This document shows, piece by piece, positions 17,463 through 25,059 of a stretch of DNA of 34,165 nucleotides (position 1 is its first letter; every line of letters begins with the position of its first letter). The stretch is from an uncultured Saprospiraceae bacterium (GTDB taxonomy: Bacteria; Bacteroidota; Bacteroidia; Chitinophagales; Saprospiraceae), in assembly GCA_937951685.1 (NCBI GenBank), contig CALFBG010000224.1, positions 1 through 34,165 on the forward strand. Direction: 5' to 3'. The notes under the pieces are model-generated. The model was given only the letters and a program-made list of their open reading frames with translations. It made no database searches and was not told the origin of the DNA. The position numbers and the translations under genes are program-made.

Positions 17463-19838
17463 ATGTATAAATTTTTATGTATTAGCTTTTGCTTCTTCTT
17501 AGCTTACCCTTTGCGCGCACAACAAGTACCCAATACATCTACTTTGTCTTTGGAAACCATCATGCAAGGAGAGCAATTTATCGGCTATTCGCCCGAACGC
17601 ATTTTTTGGTCAGAAGATAGCCGATCCGTCTATTTCAATTGGAATCCGACGATGGATACTTTAAGTAGTTTGTATAAAGTAACCAGCGCTTCTACTAAAC
17701 CAACAAAAGTAAGCCTAGCCGAAGAAATCGCTTTACCTAGCAGTCGGGGTACTTATAATAAAAAGCGAAGCCACAAAGTATATAGTAAAAATGGTGATTT
17801 ATTTCTCTTAGATCTCGCAAAGTCGGAGACTATACAAATTACAAATACGAGTGATCGAGAAAGCAACCCTATTTTTTCTGGCGACGAACAGTTTATCGTC
17901 TATTTAAAAAACAATAATTTTTATACTTGGCATATTCAGCAAGGTACGACCAAGCAATTGAGTGATTTTAGTTCCGGAAAGGAAAAAAAAGAAGATAAAA
18001 ACGAAGCTTACGAGCAATGGCTAGAAGATGATCAACTCAGCAATTTTGACATTTTACAAGAACGAAAAGCGAAACAAGAAACCCGAGAGCGAAGATCCGA
18101 TTTGCGACAAGCAGACCGCCCGCAAACTATTTATTATGGCAATAAAAGAATCGGCAATCTCCGCATTAGCCCCGACTTAAAATACATTACTTATCGCCTA
18201 ACCAAAAACGCCAAAGCTAAAAATACCGACGTCCCCAACTACGTCACGGAATCGGGCTACACCGAAAAATTACGTGCCCGAGAAAAAGTCGGTAGTCCAC
18301 AGGATACTTATGAAATGGGCATTTACGACTTAAAAAAAGATACTTTCTATATTGTCGATGTGAGTCAGATTGAAGGTATTTATGAAAAACCTAAATTTTT
18401 AAAAGCGTATTATAAAGCTAAAGAACCCTACGCAACGAAATTTAAAAAGCCCCGACAAACGATTATTCACGGTCCCGTTTTTTCGGAAGATGGAAAAGCC
18501 TTGGTCGATATTCGTACGATGGATAATAAAGATCGTTGGATCATGCTGCTTGACCTCGCGACGGGAAAACTTAAAAACTTAGATCGACAACACGACGATG
18601 CGTGGATTGGAGGACCTGGGATTTCGAGTTGGAATTTTGTACAAGGTAACATGGGCTGGCTCGCCGATAATCAAACGGTTTGGTATCAATCGGAAGTAAC
18701 TGGCTATTCCCACCTTTACACCCAAAATATTAAACAAGGCAAGAAAAAAGCCCTCACCAAAGGCAAATTCGAAATCTTGGACGCACAACTTTCTCAGGAT
18801 AAAACAGCCTTTTACCTACGCTCAAATCAAGCAACTCCACACCAACAACATTTCTATAAATTCACTCTTGCCGATAAAAAAATGACGCAGCTTACGAGTC
18901 TGCCCGGTAATCATCAAGTGACGCTTTCGCCCGACGAAAAACAATTAGCCATTCGTTATTCTTACAGCAACCAACCTTGGGAACTTTATCTCATGCCCAA
19001 CCAAGCGAATGCCGTTGCCAAGCGAGTAACCAATTCTACCACCAAAGCTTTTCAAGCTTATCAATGGCGAGACCCTGAAATTGTCCACTTCACCGCAAAG
19101 GATAAAACAAAAGTTCCTGCCCGTATTTATCGCCCTAAAAACCCTACGAAGAAAGGACCAGCGATCATTTTTGTACACGGTGCCGGTTATTTGCAAAATG
19201 TACATCAGTGGTGGAGCGGCTACTACCGAGAATTTATGTTTCACAATATGCTAGCCGACAATGGCTACACCGTTTTGGATATTGACTACCGAGCAAGTGC
19301 AGGATACGGACGAGATTGGCGAACGGCGATTTACCAATTTATGGGAGGAAAAGATTTAGAAGACCAAGTTGATGGTGCCCAATTTCTAGTAGACGAGTAT
19401 GATATTGATCCAGAGCGCATTGGTATTTATGGCGGTTCTTATGGCGGCTTTATTACCTTGATGGCACAATTTACGAAGCCCGGCGTTTTCAAGTCCGGCG
19501 CAGCGTTGCGTTCTGTAACTGATTGGGCGCACTACAATCATCCTTATACTTCTAATATTCTCAACACGCCCCTATTAGACAGCCTTGCTTATCGCAGAAG
19601 TTCTCCTATTTATCACGCCGAAGGATTGGAAGATCATTTATTGATTCTTCACGGTATGATTGATACCAATGTGCAATTTCAGGACGTCGTACGCTTGGCA
19701 CAACGATTAATTGAGTTGGGGAAAGACGATTGGGAATTTGCTGTTTTCCCAATGGAGCGCCACGGTTTTGTTGAATCAACGAGTTGGACCGATGAGTACA
19801 AGCGTATTTTCAAGCTTTTTCAGCAGACCTTGAAGTAA
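17463..19838 (+). CDS. Secreted DPP IV-like S9 family serine peptidase
   Basis: 791 residues. A signal peptide ends near AYPLRAQQ (residue 20). The N-terminal propeller (about 30-535) shows repeated strand patterns and a very charged insert (about 170-220, KKEDKNEAYEQW...). The hydrolase domain starts near 543, with FVHGAGYLQNVH, and carries the triad: Ser659 in GGSYGGF, Asp734 in HGMIDTNV and His767 in ERHGF. This is the DPP IV branch of S9 by the GGSYGG and HGxxDxNV motifs; it probably releases dipeptides from peptide N-termini in the periplasm. It follows the GT-C-like gene by 76 bases with no terminator or good promoter between, so it may share the dipeptidase transcript. With the M19 enzyme it could turn peptides into amino acids. 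Two terminators lie directly after. Confidence 0.92.
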   Translation: MYKFLCISFCFFLAYPLRAQQVPNTSTLSLETIMQGEQFIGYSPERIFWSEDSRSVYFNWNPTMDTLSSLYKVTSASTKPTKVSLAEEIALPSSRGTYNKKRSHKVYSKNGDLFLLDLAKSETIQITNTSDRESNPIFSGDEQFIVYLKNNNFYTWHIQQGTTKQLSDFSSGKEKKEDKNEAYEQWLEDDQLSNFDILQERKAKQETRERRSDLRQADRPQTIYYGNKRIGNLRISPDLKYITYRLTKNAKAKNTDVPNYVTESGYTEKLRAREKVGSPQDTYEMGIYDLKKDTFYIVDVSQIEGIYEKPKFLKAYYKAKEPYATKFKKPRQTIIHGPVFSEDGKALVDIRTMDNKDRWIMLLDLATGKLKNLDRQHDDAWIGGPGISSWNFVQGNMGWLADNQTVWYQSEVTGYSHLYTQNIKQGKKKALTKGKFEILDAQLSQDKTAFYLRSNQATPHQQHFYKFTLADKKMTQLTSLPGNHQVTLSPDEKQLAIRYSYSNQPWELYLMPNQANAVAKRVTNSTTKAFQAYQWRDPEIVHFTAKDKTKVPARIYRPKNPTKKGPAIIFVHGAGYLQNVHQWWSGYYREFMFHNMLADNGYTVLDIDYRASAGYGRDWRTAIYQFMGGKDLEDQVDGAQFLVDEYDIDPERIGIYGGSYGGFITLMAQFTKPGVFKSGAALRSVTDWAHYNHPYTSNILNTPLLDSLAYRRSSPIYHAEGLEDHLLILHGMIDTNVQFQDVVRLAQRLIELGKDDWEFAVFPMERHGFVESTSWTDEYKRIFKLFQQTLK

Positions 19839-19913
19839 GCGGTATTCAGCGGAAGTAACGCTGCCAACAACTATTTGTAAGGTACCTTATCATACAGTAC
19901 CATACCGCTTTTT
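19839..19913 (+). terminator. Branched terminator directly after the S9 peptidase stop codon
   Basis: GCGGTAT (19839-19845) pairs with ATACCGC (19902-19908), followed by TTTTT. Inside, CAGCG/CGCTG (19847-19851 and 19859-19863) and GGTAC/GTACC (19881-19885 and 19897-19901) can each pair, giving a three-way junction. The outer stem begins on the base after the stop codon. Pairing was found by eye and its stability was not computed. Confidence 0.5.
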
Positions 19914-19917
19914 CGCC

Positions 19918-19954
19918 CTGCCTTGCTTTTGTTCGTTGAGTCAAAGCAAGGCAG
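19918..19954 (+). terminator. Second terminator of the 14243-19838 unit
   Basis: CTGCCTTGCTTT (19918-19929) and AAAGCAAGGCAG (19943-19954) form a perfect 12-bp stem with a 13-base loop, followed by ACTTATTTTA. It lies 80 bases after the peptidase stop. Confidence 0.7.
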
Positions 19955-20050
19955 ACTTATTTTAAAGCACTCCTTTTCTACTTTTTTACTACAATTTAGC
20001 AGATTTCCACTCCTTTTGAAAAAAAAATATTAAAATGATACTTTTTAGCC

Positions 20051-20117
20051 ATCAAAATGACATTATTACAATAGTTTTATACTATCTTTATGCTATCAAA
20101 ATAACATCATTACAATA
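20051..20117. repeat. Direct repeat, two 23-base copies 44 bases apart
   Basis: Copies at 20051-20073 and 20095-20117 start ATCAAAAT and end ATTACAATA, with 2 differences in 23 bases. The spacing of 44 bases is about four helical turns, putting both copies on the same DNA face. They lie about 195-260 bases upstream of the RHH gene. Confidence 0.65.
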
Positions 20118-20311
20118 CTTAAATAATTCTATAACGGAAACCAACTGATAAACACTTGAACGCATTTTAAACTTACACTTCGCCATAAACTTTACTGATA
20201 CCTAAGTACGACTAAGTTTTTGTCTCGTCTAATGCCAAAATCCATTTCAACAATTAGTTACTCCGGAAAGAGAATTATACGCTAGAAACACTCATTTGAA
20301 AATCCTTGCCT

Positions 20312-20482
20312 ATGGCTAAGAAAAAATTCGTACTGCGCGTCGATGAAGAGACGATGAAAGCAGTAGAGCAATGGGCGCACGCGGAATTTCGAAGTGTGAA
20401 TGGCCAAATAGAATGGATGATTAACAAATGCCTCAAAGAAGCTCAACAACAACCATTACAGAAAAGAAAGTCAGAACAATAA
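20312..20482 (+). CDS. Arc-like ribbon-helix-helix (RHH) DNA-binding protein
   Basis: 56 residues: MAKKKFVLRVDEETMKAVEQ at the start, ending KRKSEQ. The pattern is that of Arc/MetJ-type RHH repressors: strand (KFVLRVD, 5-11), helix A (DEETMKAVEQWAHAEF, 11-26), turn with the typical S-x-N-G (RSVNGQ, 27-32), helix B (IEWMINKCLKEA, 33-44), then a short polar tail. RHH dimers insert the paired strands into the DNA major groove, often at repeated operators. The strand, the spacing and the RSVNGQIE motif support a real gene despite its length. No toxin gene lies beside it, so antitoxin status is not supported. A strong terminator lies 163 bases downstream; a direct repeat upstream is a candidate binding site. 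Confidence 0.85.
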   Translation: MAKKKFVLRVDEETMKAVEQWAHAEFRSVNGQIEWMINKCLKEAQQQPLQKRKSEQ

Positions 20483-20645
20483 AGCCATATTAGTATCAAC
20501 TTTTTGCGCTGGCGGTTCGTATTTGGATGCTTTCCGTATACCTGAACGTAGACCAAATACACACCTCTCACTACTTTAGTGAACACTATACCCTGTTCAA
20601 ATCTTTGCAAAACAAGAGAACAGCAAACAAAACGACGCATGACTT

Positions 20646-20694
20646 AAATTCCCGCTTGGTTCAAATCACTTTGTATCAGGCGGGAATTTTTTTT
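20646..20694 (+). terminator. Strong intrinsic terminator between convergent RHH and protease genes
   Basis: AAATTCCCGC (20646-20655) and GCGGGAATTT (20680-20689) are perfect 10-bp arms with a 24-base loop that can close by three more pairs; eight T follow the last A of the right arm. It ends the RHH transcript and may also stop the converging protease gene, although the minus side has a poorer T run. Confidence 0.82.
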
Positions 20695-20725
20695 CTTTCT
20701 TTTGAGATACCATTCAGCGTCCTTC

Positions 20726-22744
20726 CTATCCTAGTAGATCTTGCATAATTTGATAACATTCGTACAGATAAGGATCTCGCTTAAGCTGCTCTTGTCGAGG
20801 AATTTTGGCTTGTATTTGTGCGGAAGAATCGGAGAAAATTAAGTCTTCGGCGCACAAGTCTACCTTGAATCCAGGCAAAACTTTATAAATTTGCTCATAT
20901 TGTTGATGGGCTGCTTTTTCTGTTTGAATGCTAGCTTGGTAAGCAGCGTAGGTCAAACTCACCTCGCTCTTTTCTGCCCTGTCCCTTCTCGCTTTCGCTT
21001 TCTGATCGGCGAGTTGAAAACGCAGGTTCTTTTGTACGCGCTTTTGACTGCGGGATTTCCACTTTTCTTTCTCTTTAATTTGATTGACCGTTTGCACACA
21101 AACTTGTCGAGGCAAGGATACATTCGCTACCGAATAAGGATAAATTCGCTCTCCCGCCACCACATAAGTATCATCATCTGGCAAAACAATATCCGCAGCA
21201 ATACCTGTCCGCTGTGGCGAGCGACCAGCTCCCGTATAAAATCTACCAATCGTCGTTTTAATTTCTCCCACCGCGATTCGTCTTCCATCTTTTTCAAGAT
21301 CAATTGGATAAAAACGCTGCATCGTTCCCTTTCCATAAGTGGCTTTACTCCCTACGATCAAAGCCCTTTGATAATCTTGCAGGGTTCCCGCACAAAGTTC
21401 CGAGGCGGAGCTACTACGCGTATTCACCATCACAATCATCTTCCCCGTATAAATAGCGGGACCATCCGTATCGTTGTAACTACGCTGCGTCCCATCCTGG
21501 TATTCTAGCTGTACCACAGGACCTTCGTCCAAAAAATAGCTAATAATATCCATTGCTTCCCGCGAGCTCCCACCTTGATTATTTCTCAAATCCAGAATGA
21601 GCCCCGTCGTCTTATTCTTTTGCAAAACTTCGATCGCTTCTCGAACGTGCAGCGCAGCGCCTTCTTCTCCGGTATAAAATCGTGGCAAACGCAAGTACCC
21701 AACCTTACGCTGATCTTTTTCTGTAGAAAGCAAAAAAGCACTAGCCAAATCAAACTTTATCGCTTCGCGCGAAAGCGTAACAAGTTTAATACTTTGATCT
21801 GATTTTTGAATTTTCAACTGCACTTCACTCCCTTCTGTTCCTCTCAACTGAGCTAAAATAGCGTCCATTGGTTTACCAAAAGTCGCTTCATTTGTCGCCC
21901 CTGACTCGCCAATTTCTAGCAGGATATCTCCTAGCTCAATCTGCTTATTTTTCCAAGCGGGACCGCCAACCGTTAGTTTTGTAATTTCAGGATAAGCACC
22001 TTTGACTTCAAGACCAACTCCAATGCCGACCAACGTACGCGTATAAGCCGCATCCCATGCTGCTTTTTGCGCAAGCGATAAATATTGCGTTTGTACATCT
22101 TGCAATTTCAAATACGTATTCAGGTATTGATCCCGACGCGCGTCGGGGGAAACAGCTTCTTTTATTTTAAAATCTTGTTGGTATTTTAACCACAGCTTTT
22201 CAAGTGCTATTGCTTGGCGGGTCTTGAAATCTCCTATTTGCTCCCCCGTAGAAAGGAGTTGAAGTAAATCATATTTTATTTTTTTTCGCCAACGATCGGT
22301 TAAGGCAAGCTCGTTTTCAGACCAAACGCGTTCACTAGGGTTTGTAATAAAATTTTCTTCGATGGTAAAATCAAATCCTGCTTGAAAAAGTTTTTGGCAA
22401 ATACTTTTTACTTTGGTTTGTGCTGCGAGCAAACGTTGCTGTGTTGCCATAAAAAAATTATATTGTCCCGCTGCTAATTCTTGCGCAATCTTATTTTCAA
22501 AACTAGCTAGTGACTGTAAGTCTTCTTGCGTCAACCAAAGTTTTGCTGGATCAATTTCGGTTAGATACAAGTCATACATTTCCCGCGACAACTGATCGTC
22601 GAAATTCCGAGCTTGCAGATGATTTTCCTGAATAGTCGTGACGATTTCCTTGAGTAAAGCTTCATCTTCGGGGTTGCCTTTCGGCAGAAAAGCTACACAG
22701 GCGCTAATTCCGAAAAAGAGTAGTAGGCTAATTTTTCTGGGCAT
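20726..22744 (-). CDS. prc: Tail-specific (carboxy-terminal processing) protease, S41A, Prc/Tsp type
   Basis: 672 residues, close to E. coli Prc (about 680). The N-terminus is hydrophobic with ISAC at residues 13-16, a possible lipobox. Residues about 25-235 match the Prc N-terminal helical domain (IDPAKLWLTQEDL). A PDZ domain follows (about 240-325, GPAWKNKQIELGDILLEIG). The S41 core has the Ser-Lys dyad: Ser446 in RSSSASEL and Lys472 in TYGKGTMQ, plus LDLRNNQGG. The C-terminal part (about 520-672) is helical and charged, as in Prc. The enzyme degrades or trims periplasmic proteins from their C-termini. In T9SS bacteria other proteases (PorU) cleave the sorting tails, so a link to T9SS is not implied. 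Solitary gene with no clear promoter found. Confidence 0.92.
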   Translation of the reverse strand: MPRKISLLLFFGISACVAFLPKGNPEDEALLKEIVTTIQENHLQARNFDDQLSREMYDLYLTEIDPAKLWLTQEDLQSLASFENKIAQELAAGQYNFFMATQQRLLAAQTKVKSICQKLFQAGFDFTIEENFITNPSERVWSENELALTDRWRKKIKYDLLQLLSTGEQIGDFKTRQAIALEKLWLKYQQDFKIKEAVSPDARRDQYLNTYLKLQDVQTQYLSLAQKAAWDAAYTRTLVGIGVGLEVKGAYPEITKLTVGGPAWKNKQIELGDILLEIGESGATNEATFGKPMDAILAQLRGTEGSEVQLKIQKSDQSIKLVTLSREAIKFDLASAFLLSTEKDQRKVGYLRLPRFYTGEEGAALHVREAIEVLQKNKTTGLILDLRNNQGGSSREAMDIISYFLDEGPVVQLEYQDGTQRSYNDTDGPAIYTGKMIVMVNTRSSSASELCAGTLQDYQRALIVGSKATYGKGTMQRFYPIDLEKDGRRIAVGEIKTTIGRFYTGAGRSPQRTGIAADIVLPDDDTYVVAGERIYPYSVANVSLPRQVCVQTVNQIKEKEKWKSRSQKRVQKNLRFQLADQKAKARRDRAEKSEVSLTYAAYQASIQTEKAAHQQYEQIYKVLPGFKVDLCAEDLIFSDSSAQIQAKIPRQEQLKRDPYLYECYQIMQDLLG

Positions 22745-23046
22745 GGTTCTAAATTATAATTGATTGATATTTGAGAAGGTAAAGCTATTTATGGCTTCAT
22801 TTCGAGTTGTAAAATACGATCTTTTGTTTTTTGTTTTTGTTAATGGATTGGTAATGAGATGTTAAGGTTTTGGGGAGATCATTTATGAAGTTATTTAAAA
22901 AAATACTAAAACCGGGAGACAAATCAAACCCCTTATTATTCCACTCGACCTATACTTATGCGATACCGTACAAGCAACAAAAAAAGCGCTACCAGAACAT
23001 CCGTCCAGTAGCGCTTTTCTCTATTTTCAACTCGTTCCAAAAAAAC
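22745..23046. other. Intergenic region upstream of the S41 protease gene
   Basis: 302 bases. It holds the terminator of the dehydrogenase-like gene (22982-23018). No good promoter match for the S41 gene was found. The 74-codon plus-strand frame from 22870 runs through the terminator and into the neighbouring gene, so it is not counted as a gene. Confidence 0.5.
22982..23018 (-). terminator. Strong terminator of the PQQ dehydrogenase-like gene
   Basis: AAAAGCGCTAC (22982-22992) and GTAGCGCTTTT (23008-23018) are perfect 11-bp arms with a 15-base loop. On the minus strand the stem is followed by a run of seven T. It starts 28 bases after the stop codon. Confidence 0.85.
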
Positions 23047-24897
23047 CTATCGCTTCACAATCTTATGCGTAAAGCTACCCGTCTCCGTTTGTAATTGGAG
23101 TAAGTAAACCCCCGCTGTTAAATTACTCAATCGAATCGTTTCAGACCATTGTCCATCCACTTGCTGAGTGGTTTGGTAAACTATTTTTCCGAGTAAGTCT
23201 AGCACTTGAATGTTTAGTCTAGTACTTTCTGTTAATTCAATATTCAATTCGAATTGATCGGAGAAAGGATTGGGTTGCATAGAAAATGCTTTTACCGAAC
23301 GTAGCTCTTCCAATCCAACAACCGTTACGTTTAGACTAGTTGAAATACTGGTACAACCAAAAACATTGGTAACTTCTACCGTATAGTCTCCGGATTGGGT
23401 GGCGGTATAATTTTCACTAATGCCATCCCCAATCGGGCTTCCATTCAAGTACCATTGGTACGCCGTCGCCCCAGCAGCCGTAGATAAATCATTTCCATTT
23501 GCCGTGATCGTAGGCACTGGTGGATTTACATTTGAACCGACGGAAATAGACGCTACTTGAGAACAACCTGCGTCGGAAGTAATCGTCACCGAATAATTAT
23601 CTGGCGCTAAATCTGTTAACTCCGCCGTTGTTGCTCCATTAGACCACAAAAGCGAATAAGGCGTTGCACCTACTGCGGGTACGCATAAATTGATCGTTCC
23701 GTCGGCATCATTGTCGCAACTTGCGTCCATCTTCGTCAAAGACTGATTAAAGGAAGTTGGGCAATTTGGTGTTGTCATTCGATAAATTGTTCCATTATCT
23801 CTCACCGCGTATAATTCGCCATTAATATCTTCACCAAAAGCCACTAAGAAACCAGGAAATTGTCCTACTTGGCTATTTTCCCAGCCACCGTCACAATCGG
23901 GCGAAATAGCCCAAATTCGACCAGAACAATAATCTCCATAAAAGTAGTAGCCTTGCATACTGGGGTGATTAGTTCCTCGATATACATATCCGCCCGTTAC
24001 AGAACAGTGCGTAAAGCCATTGTGGTTGTAATCGTGTATTGCAGCTACGTAATCTCCCGCAGGACCGCAACCTCCCGTATCAAAAGGATTGTTGCCTTCG
24101 TAACAACGCCAGCCATAGTTTTCGCCTCCTGTGCTATTTGCAGGTTGAAAATCTATTTCTTCCCAAACGTTTTGTCCTACATCTCCAATCCACATATCTC
24201 CCGTGGTTCGATCAAAACTAAATCGCCAAGGGTTTCGTAAACCAATTGCCCAAATTTCGTCGCGGACATTCGCGTCCCCCACGAATGGATTATCCGCAGG
24301 AATTGCGTAAGGATTGCCATTATCGACGTCAATTCGTAGCATTTTTCCGAGGAAAGATTGTGTGTTTTGAGCAAAGTTTTGTGGATCTCCTCCACTTCCA
24401 CCATCTCCAAGACCACAGTACAAATAACCATCCGGTCCAAAGTGCAAATCTCCACCGTTGTGGTTCCAATAGGGTTGATTTATCGTGAGGAGCTCTAATT
24501 CACTATTAGGGTCTGCTACGTTAGGATTCGCAGGATTGACACTGTAGCGAGCGATTTTTGAATCTCCGCCATTGTCTGTATAATTAATATAGAAGTAACC
24601 ATTATTGGCATAGTCTGGATGAAAATCTAGTCCTAATAAACCACGTTCGTTCGGACTATCACTTACATTACCACTGATATCTAAAAACGGTGTAGCGAGT
24701 AAAGTACCACTGGCATCAATTACTCTGATTCTACCAAATCGTTCTATCACAAATAAACGATCATCACCAGCATGAGAAATCTCAATAGGTTCATCGAGTC
24801 CCGTGACAAAACTTTCAAAATTAATCGAGGGTTGTGCCCTTAGCGAGATCAGGCTAAGCAATACTAAAGCAATCTGTAAAGTAAATATACGCTTCAT
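23047..24897 (-). CDS. PQQ-dependent glucose/sorbosone dehydrogenase-like protein with T9SS tail
   Basis: 616 residues. Signal peptide ending SLRAQP (about residue 22). Residues about 25-375 form a six-bladed glucose/sorbosone dehydrogenase propeller: GLDEPIEISHAGDDRLFVIER, ERGLLGLDFHP, catalytic-type His146 in NHNGGDLHFGPDGYLY, GLGDGG, Arg221 in LRNPWRFSFD, DVGQNVWEEID and NYGWRCYEG. Members oxidise sugars or alcohols using PQQ bound with calcium. A SprB-like repeat (about 388-460), an Ig-like domain (about 460-535; YQWYLNGSPI) and a type A T9SS sorting domain (about 540-616; MQPNPFSDQFEL, GVYLLQLQT) follow. The fusion implies secretion and surface anchoring. The cofactor must come from elsewhere, as no PQQ synthesis gene is in the window; the actual substrate is unknown. 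Confidence 0.9.
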   Translation of the reverse strand: MKRIFTLQIALVLLSLISLRAQPSINFESFVTGLDEPIEISHAGDDRLFVIERFGRIRVIDASGTLLATPFLDISGNVSDSPNERGLLGLDFHPDYANNGYFYINYTDNGGDSKIARYSVNPANPNVADPNSELELLTINQPYWNHNGGDLHFGPDGYLYCGLGDGGSGGDPQNFAQNTQSFLGKMLRIDVDNGNPYAIPADNPFVGDANVRDEIWAIGLRNPWRFSFDRTTGDMWIGDVGQNVWEEIDFQPANSTGGENYGWRCYEGNNPFDTGGCGPAGDYVAAIHDYNHNGFTHCSVTGGYVYRGTNHPSMQGYYFYGDYCSGRIWAISPDCDGGWENSQVGQFPGFLVAFGEDINGELYAVRDNGTIYRMTTPNCPTSFNQSLTKMDASCDNDADGTINLCVPAVGATPYSLLWSNGATTAELTDLAPDNYSVTITSDAGCSQVASISVGSNVNPPVPTITANGNDLSTAAGATAYQWYLNGSPIGDGISENYTATQSGDYTVEVTNVFGCTSISTSLNVTVVGLEELRSVKAFSMQPNPFSDQFELNIELTESTRLNIQVLDLLGKIVYQTTQQVDGQWSETIRLSNLTAGVYLLQLQTETGSFTHKIVKR

Positions 24898-25059
24898 GAA
24901 TATTTTTTTTTGGATAAATAATAACCGTAAGCACTTCGCCGAAGTTTTGGAAAAAGGCTATGGCGCAACTTACGCGATAAGCACAAATTAAATAAAGTAT
25001 CTCACTTTTCAGGGATAAAGTAGCATTCTGAAACGAACTTTACATTTTAGCGTGTTTTC

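Larger units (their letters stand above)
19839..20311. other. Intergenic region with two terminators and a direct repeat
   Basis: The left third holds two consecutive terminators (19839-19954). The middle is AT-rich and carries the 44-bp-spaced direct repeat (20051-20117). No coding frame and no good promoter for the RHH gene at 20312 were found. Confidence 0.55.

Noticed and set aside
20051-20117. Direct repeats as a CRISPR remnant or iterons of an origin
   Set aside because: Only two imperfect copies, with no cas or replication gene nearby; an operator is the simpler reading.
20312-20482. RHH protein as the antitoxin of a toxin-antitoxin pair
   Set aside because: No toxin-like frame lies directly before or after it on the same strand.
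20527-20748. 73-codon plus-strand frame after the RHH gene
   Set aside because: It runs through the strong terminator at 20646-20694 and into the end of the converging protease gene.
20891-21508. 205-codon plus-strand frame
   Set aside because: It lies fully antisense inside the Prc-type protease, whose domains and catalytic residues are clear; the translation has no recognisable features.
22870-23094. 74-codon plus-strand frame
   Set aside because: It crosses the terminator at 22982-23018 and overlaps the dehydrogenase-like gene on the other strand.
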